Positions 55,274-64,000 of a stretch of 64,000 nucleotides of DNA are shown here, piece after piece. How positions within the stretch are numbered: position 1 is the first letter of the stretch; every line of letters begins with the position of its first letter. A model generated the notes under the pieces. That model was not told the origin of the DNA. It saw only the letters and a list, made by a program, of their open reading frames with translations, and ran no database searches. The stretch comes from Clostridium sp. (GTDB taxonomy: Bacteria > Bacillota > Clostridia > Clostridiales > Clostridiaceae). The stretch covers positions 1-64,000 of the forward strand of contig NZ_JAPFDR010000006.1 in the NCBI RefSeq assembly GCF_026168755.1, written 5' to 3'. The position numbers and the translations under genes were made by a program.

Positions 55274-57184
55274 ATGGCAAACTCAGTACGTGATTATGAG
55301 AAGTTAGCAGTAGATATAATAAATGCTGTTGGCGGAAAGAAAAATATTATAAAAGCATCAAGATGTGCAACAAGACTTAGATTAGTTTTAAAAGAAACAA
55401 CTAATGAAGCAAAAGAAAACGTTTCAGCGCTTACTGGAGTAATAACAGTTGTTGAAAATGGAGGGCAATTCCAAGTTGTTATTGGAACTCATGTAGGAAA
55501 AGTGTTCGATAAAGTTGCTAGTGAACTTAACTTAGATAGTAGCGTTATAGAAGAAGATGCGCCAAAAGCAAGTGTTTTAAATAGAATAATTGCAACTATG
55601 TCAGCAGTATTTGCACCATTTATATATATATTAGCAGCAGCTGGTATATTACAAGGTTGTTTAATATTAATTAATATGGTTAGTCCATCTTTTTCAAGTA
55701 CAGGTACTTATGAAGTATTAAGTTTTATGTCATGGGCACCATTTACGTTTTTACCAATATTTATAGCTATTACAGCATCTAAACATTTTAAATGTAATAT
55801 GTTTATTGCAGTAGCATGTTGCGCAGCTTTAGTAAGTCCAACTTGGGCAGAAATAGCAGCAAGAATAGCTGATGGAGAAAGTATTAGATTTTTAGGAATT
55901 AGTTTAGCTGAAACAACTTATACATCATCAGTTTTACCACCATTATTTTTAGTATGGATATTGTCTTATGTTGAAAGATTTGTAGATAAAAAATTACCAG
56001 AAGTAATTAAATCATTATTCACACCATTTATATGTATGGTAGTTATGGTTCCACTTACTATATTAGTTATAGGACCATTATCAGATTCATTAGCTACAGC
56101 AATAGCAAATGGATATAATTATTTATATAATTTAGCACCAGCAGTTGCAGCAGCTGTTATAGGTGGATTATGGCAAATTGTAGTAATATTTGGGGTACAC
56201 TGGGGAGTTACACCAATGTGTTTAGCTAACTATGATTTATATGGTATGGATACATTCCAAGCATTCCAAACAATGGCAGTTATAGCTCAAGCAGGTGCAG
56301 TTTTTGGAGTATTTATAAAGGCTAGAAATAAACAAACTAAAAATATAGCATTATCAGCAGGTGTTACAGGAATATTTGGTATAACTGAGCCAGCTATATA
56401 TGGTGTAAATTTAAAATTTAAGAAACCGTTTATATGTGGATGTATTGCCGGTGCAGTTGGAGCAGTAGTTGGATCATTCTTTAATATAGCTTATTATGCA
56501 TATGCAGGTCTTCCAGGTATGTTAACTGTAGTAAATGCAATTACACCAGATAATTCAAAGTCTATTATAGGTATGTTATTAGGAGCAGCAATATCATTTG
56601 TTGGAGCAATTATACTTGTTCAAATAATTGGAATTGGTGAAAAAGAAACAGAATCAAAAAAAGAAGATAAAGTAGTAAAGGTTAAGGAAGGACAACCAGT
56701 TTTAAATATAGGAGTTAAGGAAATAAAAAGTCCTATATCTGGTAAAGTAATAGAATTAGAAAAAGTTAATGACCCAGTATTCTCTTCAGGCGCGATGGGA
56801 AAAGGGGTAGCGATTGAACCTGTTGATAATAAAGTATATGCACCATTTAATGGTACAATAGAATTTATTGCAGACACTAAACATGCAATTGGTTTACTTT
56901 CAGAAGATGGTGTAGAAGTTTTAATACATGTTGGTATGGATACTGTAAAGATGGAAGGTAGAGGATTTAGTGTTAAAACATCAGTAAATTCTAAGGTAAA
57001 AGCAGGAGATTTATTATTAGAGTTTGATAGAAATATCATAGAAAAAGAAGGATATTCTTTAATTACACCAGTTGTAATAACAAATGCTGATAATTATGAA
57101 GATAATGCATTATGTATAAATGAAGAAGTTAAAAACGGAATGTCAATAATTAATCTAAAAGAATTAAGTATACAAACACAGTAA
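55274..57184 (+). CDS. Beta-glucoside-type PTS permease EIIBCA
   Basis: The 636-residue permease imports and phosphorylates a glucoside. EIIB is first (Cys31 in ASRCATRLRLVL; the residue before Cys is Arg in place of the common His), then a membrane EIIC (about 110-455), then EIIA (from about 480; SPISGKVIELEKVNDPVFS, and the active His552 in VLIHVGMDTVKM). The ATG at 55274 is preceded by GGAGGAG. The GH1 gene downstream suggests a beta-glucoside; this EIIBCA class also includes sucrose and trehalose carriers. Confidence 0.92.
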   Translation: MANSVRDYEKLAVDIINAVGGKKNIIKASRCATRLRLVLKETTNEAKENVSALTGVITVVENGGQFQVVIGTHVGKVFDKVASELNLDSSVIEEDAPKASVLNRIIATMSAVFAPFIYILAAAGILQGCLILINMVSPSFSSTGTYEVLSFMSWAPFTFLPIFIAITASKHFKCNMFIAVACCAALVSPTWAEIAARIADGESIRFLGISLAETTYTSSVLPPLFLVWILSYVERFVDKKLPEVIKSLFTPFICMVVMVPLTILVIGPLSDSLATAIANGYNYLYNLAPAVAAAVIGGLWQIVVIFGVHWGVTPMCLANYDLYGMDTFQAFQTMAVIAQAGAVFGVFIKARNKQTKNIALSAGVTGIFGITEPAIYGVNLKFKKPFICGCIAGAVGAVVGSFFNIAYYAYAGLPGMLTVVNAITPDNSKSIIGMLLGAAISFVGAIILVQIIGIGEKETESKKEDKVVKVKEGQPVLNIGVKEIKSPISGKVIELEKVNDPVFSSGAMGKGVAIEPVDNKVYAPFNGTIEFIADTKHAIGLLSEDGVEVLIHVGMDTVKMEGRGFSVKTSVNSKVKAGDLLLEFDRNIIEKEGYSLITPVVITNADNYEDNALCINEEVKNGMSIINLKELSIQTQ

Positions 57185-57211
57185 AAAATCAAGCAAAAAT
57201 ATACTAGATAA

Positions 57212-58663
<1,452 letters not shown>

Positions 58664-58710
58664 GTATATGTAAGATAAAGGGAAATATAATTATTACTAT
58701 AAAGAAAATA

Positions 58711-58755
58711 AGAGGAATCACTTTGATATAGTTCAAGGTGATTCCTCACTTTATG
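58711..58755 (+). terminator. Terminator of the PTS/GH1 operon
   Basis: GAGGAATCACTTTGA and TCAAGGTGATTCCTC form a 15-bp stem with one G-U pair, followed by ACTTTAT. Confidence 0.82.
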
Positions 58756-58783
58756 TAATGATTTCTGAAGAGAGGAAATCATT

Positions 58784-59353
58784 ATGAATATATTTTTAGC
58801 AGAATTTATAGGAGTAACAATATTAATATTTATAGGATGTGGAGTTTTAGCAGGAAACTCATTAAAAAAGTCGGGAACATATAAAATTGGGTCAGTTACA
58901 ATAAATTTAGCTTGGGGATTTGCAGTAGCATTAGCTATTTACACAGTAGGAGATATAAGTGGAGCACATTTAAATCCTGCTTTTACAATAGCTAAAGCTT
59001 TGAATGGAAGTTTTCAGATATTAGGTATTTCTTTTGGTGGAGTAACAGGGGCATCCTTGAATCCAGCAAGAGATTTAGGACCACGTTTAGAATATTTATT
59101 ATTACCCATACCAGAGAAAGGGAGTTCAAATTTTAAATATGGATGGATACCTGTATTAGCACCTATTTTAGGTGGTAGTACAGGAGCTATGATAAATTTA
59201 GCTTTATATTATGGAATTGTTGATTTAAGACTTATTAGTATAATAGCTATAAGTATAATAACGTTAGTTATAGTAAAGGTTACAGAGAAAAGTAGATTAA
59301 TAAAGCTTAACAATATAAGTAAACATAGTATTTTAAATTATAATAAAATTTAG
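58784..59353 (+). pseudogene. glpF: Glycerol facilitator (MIP family) with internal deletion
   Basis: MIP channels pass glycerol or water through six helices and two NPA half-helices. This 189-residue frame keeps the first (SGAHLNPAFTIAKAL) and second (ASLNPARDLGPR) NPA motifs, but only about 22 residues separate their surroundings, where normal proteins have over 100. Helices 3, 4 and most of 5 are gone, joined in frame near NGSFQILGISFGG. The binding site GAGAGGAAATC and both ends are intact. A normal pore cannot form, so I list it as a pseudogene although the frame is open. Confidence 0.8.
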
Positions 59354-59414
59354 AGAAAAATAAAAGTTGTGAAGTAAATTTAGTTTTAAATTTAAAATTT
59401 TTTGTAAAAAAGTA

Positions 59415-59445
59415 TTGACCTAAAGTTAACTTTACCCTGTAAGAT
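59415..59445 (+). promoter_or_regulatory. MerR-type promoter of the DXS-like operon
   Basis: TTGACC at 59415-59420 and TAAGAT at 59440-59445 are 19 bases apart, with the dyad AAAGTTAACTTT between them. This matches MerR-activated promoters. The MerR gene is the second gene of the operon, so autoregulation is likely. Confidence 0.82.
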
Positions 59446-59538
59446 AAATTTGTTGATATAATTCAATAATATGGAATAATTAATTTATTTAATTTTAGAA
59501 ATAATTAATTTAGATGATAATGTATCAGGAGGTAAAGT

Positions 59539-61305
59539 ATGAAATGGAGTATCTTAAATAAAATAAATCAACCAAAGGATTTAAAAAATCTTAATCAAGA
59601 AGAATTAAATATATTAGCAGAAGAAGTAAGAGATGTATTAATAAAAAAAGTTAGTAAGACAGGTGGCCACTTTGGACCTAATTTAGGAATGGTAGAAGCA
59701 ACAGTTGCACTACATTATGTATTTAACTCACCGATAGATAAAATAGTTTATGATGTTTCTCATCAATCATATCCACATAAAATTTTAACTGGAAGAAAGG
59801 AAAGTTTCATTAATCCAGAAAAGTTTGGTGATATAACAGGATATACTTCTCAACATGAAAGTGAGCATGATTTTTTTACTGTAGGTCATACTTCTACTTC
59901 AATTAGTTTAGCATGTGGATTAGCTAAAGCTAGAGACATTAAGGGAGAAAAAGAAAATATTATAGCTGTAATTGGTGATGGATCTTTAAGTGGTGGAGAA
60001 GCTTACGAAGGTTTAAATAATGCAGCAGAATCAGGAAAAAATATAATAATAGTGGTAAATGATAATGATATGTCTATTGCAGAAAACCATGGAGGATTAT
60101 ATAAAAATTTAGCTGAACTTAGAGAAACTAACGGAACTTCAGGAAATAACTTTTTTAAAGCATTAGGATTTAAATATTATTACGTAGATGAAGGAAATAA
60201 TGTTGAAGCTTTAATAGAAATATTTAATAAAGTAAAGGATACAGAGCATCCAGTTGTAGTTCATATTCATACTATTAAGGGGAAAGGATATGAAGATGCA
60301 GAGAAAAATAAAGAAGCTTTTCATTGGGTAATGCCATTTGATTTAGAAAATAAAGAGTCAAATAAAGTTGAATTACTAGAAAGCTATACTAATATTGCAG
60401 GAAAGTTTTTAGTTGAAAAAGCTAAGAATGATGAAAAGATTGTAGCAATAACAGCAGCTACTCCAGCTCCAGCAGGATTAAATTATTTTAGGCAAGAAGA
60501 AAGTCTTAAAGAGCAATATGTAGATGTAGGAATAGCAGAAGAACATGCAGTAGCACTTGCATCAGGAATAGCTTCACAAGGTGGAAAACCAGTATTATCA
60601 ATTTTAAGTTCATTTGTTCAAAGAACATATGACCAATTATCACAAGATCTTGCAATAAATAATAATCCTGCACTTATTATGGTTTCGAGTGCTGGAATAA
60701 CTGGGGGAGATGTTACGCACTTAGGAATATTTGATATACCATTAATTTCTAATATACCTAATATAGTATATCTTGCACCAACTAATAAAGAAGAGTATCT
60801 TGCTATGATAGAATGGGGAATAGAACAAAAGAATCATCCAGTAGCTATACGTGTACCAAATGGGAAGGTTATTTCAACAGGAGTTAAGGTTGAGGCAAAC
60901 TTCGATAATTTAAATGTTTATGAGAAAACTATAGATGGAAGTGAAGTTGCAATTATTGGTCTTGGTTCATTCTATGATTTAGGAAAAAGAGTTCAAGAAA
61001 AATTAAAGGGTGAAACTGGAATAAAGGCTACATTAATAAACCCTAGATTTATTACAGGAGTTGATAAGGAATTATTAGCAGATTTATTAGATAATCATAA
61101 ATTAGTAATTACATTGGAAGATGGAGTTCTTAATGGAGGGTTTGGAGAAAAGATTTCAAGATTCTATGGAGATAAAGATATGAAGGTATTAAACTTTGGT
61201 GCTACAAAAGAATTTACTGATAGGGTATCAATAGAGGAGTTATATGAAAGATATCATTTAACTGAGGATTTAATTGTTAATGATATTAAAAGTGCTCTAA
61301 AATAA
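59539..61305 (+). CDS. dxs: 1-Deoxy-D-xylulose-5-phosphate synthase-like transketolase
   Basis: The 588-residue protein resembles DXS, the first enzyme of the MEP isoprenoid pathway, which joins pyruvate and glyceraldehyde 3-phosphate using thiamine diphosphate. GHFGPNLGMVEATVALH, the TPP motif GDGSLSGGEAYEGLN-N and the catalytic Glu in DVGIAEEHAVALASG are present. It is about 30 residues shorter than housekeeping DXS, and its MerR-controlled setting is unusual. It may be a paralogue with a specialised role. AGGAGG precedes the ATG. Confidence 0.85.
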   Translation: MKWSILNKINQPKDLKNLNQEELNILAEEVRDVLIKKVSKTGGHFGPNLGMVEATVALHYVFNSPIDKIVYDVSHQSYPHKILTGRKESFINPEKFGDITGYTSQHESEHDFFTVGHTSTSISLACGLAKARDIKGEKENIIAVIGDGSLSGGEAYEGLNNAAESGKNIIIVVNDNDMSIAENHGGLYKNLAELRETNGTSGNNFFKALGFKYYYVDEGNNVEALIEIFNKVKDTEHPVVVHIHTIKGKGYEDAEKNKEAFHWVMPFDLENKESNKVELLESYTNIAGKFLVEKAKNDEKIVAITAATPAPAGLNYFRQEESLKEQYVDVGIAEEHAVALASGIASQGGKPVLSILSSFVQRTYDQLSQDLAINNNPALIMVSSAGITGGDVTHLGIFDIPLISNIPNIVYLAPTNKEEYLAMIEWGIEQKNHPVAIRVPNGKVISTGVKVEANFDNLNVYEKTIDGSEVAIIGLGSFYDLGKRVQEKLKGETGIKATLINPRFITGVDKELLADLLDNHKLVITLEDGVLNGGFGEKISRFYGDKDMKVLNFGATKEFTDRVSIEELYERYHLTEDLIVNDIKSALK

Positions 61306-61346
61306 TAGTAATTATAAATGTTACATTAGGAGAAGGTGTATCTATA

Positions 61347-61763
61347 ATGACATATACAATTAAGCAAGTTGCAGATAAAATGGGTGTTTCAGTACCAACA
61401 TTACGTTATTATGATAAAGAAGGACTATTGCCTTTTATTGAAAAGAAAGAAAATGGTACTCGTATTTTTAAGGAGTCAGATTTAAGGTCATTAGAGATAA
61501 TATCTTGTATGAAAGCTTCAGGAATGCCAATAAAGGATATTAAGAGATATATGGATATGTGCCTAGAAGGTAATAGTACTTTAGAGGATAGATTAGATAT
61601 ATTTCTTAAGAGGAAAGAAGTTGTTAAAGAGCAAATGGAAGAACTTAATAAAATAATGAGTGTAATTGAACATAAAATTTCATATTACAAAAAGGCAATC
61701 GAGGCAGGTTCAGAAGATATTCATAAATCAAATAATATAAATTTTAGTACAAATAATTATTAA
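61347..61763 (+). CDS. MerR-family transcriptional regulator
   Basis: The 138-residue regulator has the MerR winged helix (YTIKQVADKMGVSVPTLRYY) with the usual GLLPF and KASGMPIKDIKRY, then a dimerisation coiled coil (about 80-115). There is no metal-binding Cys pair, so it probably senses an organic signal or stress. It follows the DXS-like gene by 41 bases and should act on the 19-base-spacer promoter at 59415, and perhaps on the similar one at 37361. Confidence 0.92.
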   Translation: MTYTIKQVADKMGVSVPTLRYYDKEGLLPFIEKKENGTRIFKESDLRSLEIISCMKASGMPIKDIKRYMDMCLEGNSTLEDRLDIFLKRKEVVKEQMEELNKIMSVIEHKISYYKKAIEAGSEDIHKSNNINFSTNNY

Positions 61764-61772
61764 ATTTAAGAT

Positions 61773-61895
61773 AGAGCTAAAATTTATATTGGTGATAATG
61801 CTGTTATTGGAGCAGCAAGTTTAGTAACTAAAGATGTAGATAAGAATACAGTAGTTGTGGGGTCACCTGCAAGAGTAATTCGAAAAATTGAATAG
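61773..61895 (+). pseudogene. C-terminal fragment of a hexapeptide-repeat acetyltransferase
   Basis: The frame RAKIYIGDNAVIGAASLVTK, then DVDKNTVVVGSPARVIRKIE and stop, is the end of a maltose/galactoside O-acetyltransferase-type protein with its left-handed beta-helix turns. The first three quarters, with the catalytic His, are absent and there is no start codon or binding site. It is a remnant. A terminator follows. Confidence 0.8.
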
Positions 61896-61902
61896 ATAAA
61901 AG

Positions 61903-61936
61903 CAAAATAGGTAGTTAAAATCACTACCTATTTTTA
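61903..61936 (+). terminator. Terminator after the acetyltransferase fragment
   Basis: AAAATAGGTAG and CTACCTATTTT form a perfect 11-bp stem, followed by TTATG. It probably now ends the DXS-like/MerR transcript. Confidence 0.82.
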
Positions 61937-61977
61937 TGAGTAAGTATATATTAATGAATATTAATATATAGTATTCA

Positions 61978-62463
61978 TTACTCCATATCAGCTCTTTGAT
62001 TTACAAACTGTACGAACATATCAACTGTATTTGGATCTTGATGGTTAAAGAATAAACTAGTTTTAGTATCTAAATCTTTTATTGCATTCATATCATCATC
62101 AGATAGCTTAAAGTCAAAAATGTTGAAATTTTCTTGTATTCTATTTAAATTAACAGATTTAGCTAATGCAACAACGCCTCTTTGAGTTAACCATCTTAAA
62201 ATTACTTGAGCAACACTTTTTTCATATTTATCAGCTATCAGATAATCTATCAGGGGAAAAATTACTTACACCAATTGCACGTAATTTTCCTTCTTTATAT
62301 AAATCTTCTAGAGCATGATAAGCTCCATAATAATCACCAAATGGCTGATGAAGTAAAACTAAATCAAGATAATATACTTTTAATTTTTCCATAGAATTAA
62401 GTACAGATTCTCTAGTTTTATCATATCCGTAGTTACTAATCCATACCTTAGTTGTGATAAATG
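61978..62463 (-). pseudogene. Aldo/keto reductase gene with missing N-terminus and internal deletion
   Basis: On the minus strand the text FITTKVWISNYGYDKTRESV to LRAIGVSNFSPDRL is the middle of an aldo/keto reductase. It then breaks out of frame near 62240, and the C-terminal part returns as IADKYEKSVAQVILRWLTQR to QFVNQRADME and stop. About 80 residues are missing between the two parts, and the first 70 or so residues, with the catalytic Asp and Tyr, are gone. The break contains CTGATA three times within 25 bases. The upstream edge touches the GH1 remnant. Confidence 0.82.
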
Positions 62464-62473
62464 TTCGTAAAGT

Positions 62474-63452
<979 letters not shown>

Positions 63453-63489
63453 TATAGATTAGTTTGATAAGAATAATATAAAAAGTATA

Positions 63490-63540
63490 TGCCTATTTGA
63501 AAATCTAATATATAGACTTTCAAATAGGCATTGTTTATTT
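63490..63540. terminator. Terminator between convergent GH1 remnant and DUF2798 gene
   Basis: TGCCTATTTGAAA and TTTCAAATAGGCA form a perfect 13-bp stem, with T-rich text on the right and A-rich text on the left, fitting use from both sides. Confidence 0.8.
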
Positions 63541-63549
63541 CATAGGGTT

Positions 63550-64000
63550 TTATACAGCTACTTTAACAGGAAAAATTTTAGTGAATAAAAATCTTACTAT
63601 TGGAGATACGATAAGCAAATTAAGTGGTAAAGCTACTACAAAATTTCTTACTATGCATAAAGGATATAGTTTTAATGCATCAATATTAAATCCAGCTGCA
63701 ATTATAGCACCAAACATAGACATAAATAAAACCATTCCAATTACCATACAAGATGAAATTGCAAGTATAATTTTAATTTGCTTAGTTTCTTTATTAGGTT
63801 TTACTATTTTAAAAGCTATTGGTTTTGCTAATTTTCCTACAATAAATATATCTAATAAAAGTGCAACTATAAATCCAAGCCAAAATTCTTTTAATAAGTT
63901 ATTTAATAAATTAGAATGAAAACCTTCATTTAATATCATATTATAAATAGTCATTCCTAAAACCATGCAAAAGCACATCATTAAAGTAAAAATAAATTTT
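63550..64000 (-). CDS. DUF2798 membrane protein (partial at window edge)
   Basis: The visible 143 residues from the first ATG hold four hydrophobic segments in two similar halves: MMCFCMVLGMTIYNM with FWLGFIVALLLDIFIVGKLAKPIAFKI, and ISSCMVIGMVLFMSMFGAI with IVRNFVVALPLNLLIVSPIVR (each quoted in part). This is the DUF2798 pattern, function unknown. The frame stays open to the edge (KFIFTL before the Met), so the real start is probably outside the window. Confidence 0.82.
   Translation of the reverse strand, partial: KFIFTLMMCFCMVLGMTIYNMILNEGFHSNLLNNLLKEFWLGFIVALLLDIFIVGKLAKPIAFKIVKPNKETKQIKIILAISSCMVIGMVLFMSMFGAIIAAGFNIDALKLYPLCIVRNFVVALPLNLLIVSPIVRFLFTKIFPVKVAV

Overview
The window is about 28% GC, has strong GGAGG-type ribosome binding sites, many TTG and GTG starts, a T-box leader, and anaerobe gene families (4Fe-4S proteins with a Crp/Fnr regulator, PTS, VanR/VanS-like two-component systems). 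This points to a low-GC Firmicute, most likely Clostridium sensu stricto. I cannot fix the species from sequence alone.

Layout. 1-235: three tRNA genes (Gly, Arg, Lys) and a terminator. 0.4-6.2 kb: two unknown small proteins, an orphan PAS histidine kinase, a split permease pair, a patatin-like lipase and a cation efflux gene broken by an in-frame TGA. 6.5-13.7 kb: an unusual operon joining a sugar-type ABC importer (a beta-propeller/solute-binding lipoprotein and two permeases) to a membrane fusion protein and a MacB-like membrane protein, with no ATPase gene, followed by a DUF1653 gene. 14-20.2 kb: two two-component systems and a DedA protein, beside a truncated VTC gene. 20.7-26 kb: a MATE exporter and the fructose operon fruR-fruK-fruA. 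26-35.5 kb: an EamA transporter, a YdeI-like protein, an oligo-1,6-glucosidase, an M32 carboxypeptidase, a CmpB-like membrane protein, a Crp/Fnr regulator divergent from an iron-sulfur pair, a broken Nudix gene and a FliB-like protein. 35.7-40.1 kb: a GH20 hexosaminidase, a phosphatase-like protein lacking its catalytic His, and a T-box-controlled Lrp/aminotransferase operon. 40.5-51.5 kb: two LacI regulators around a decayed IS3-type element, then a fructan/sucrose locus with ABC importer, cytosolic GH32, fructokinase and secreted GH32 lipoprotein. 51.7-58.7 kb: sucrose phosphorylase with a second PfkB kinase, and a GntR-controlled PTS EIIBCA with GH1 phospho-glycosidase. 58.8-64 kb: a glpF with an internal deletion, a DXS-like gene with a MerR regulator, a cluster of three broken genes and a partial DUF2798 gene.

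How the parts work together. Most of the right half is carbohydrate uptake and breakdown. The secreted GH32 would trim fructans at the cell surface, and the LplB/LplC-type importer would bring in sucrose or short fructans. Inside, GH32 or sucrose phosphorylase would cut them, with fructose passed to PfkB kinases. Neither ABC importer has an ATPase gene here, so both probably use a shared MsmK/MsmX-type ATPase encoded elsewhere. Free fructose and beta-glucosides would enter through separate PTS systems, each with its own regulator.

The strongest theme is gene decay. At least ten genes are broken by nonsense codons, frameshifts, truncation or internal deletion, often with the original ribosome binding site and N-terminus intact. 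A GC-rich palindrome family, one copy perfect and two decayed, is scattered between genes. The best candidate for something undescribed is the composite importer/membrane-fusion operon at 6.5-13.4 kb.
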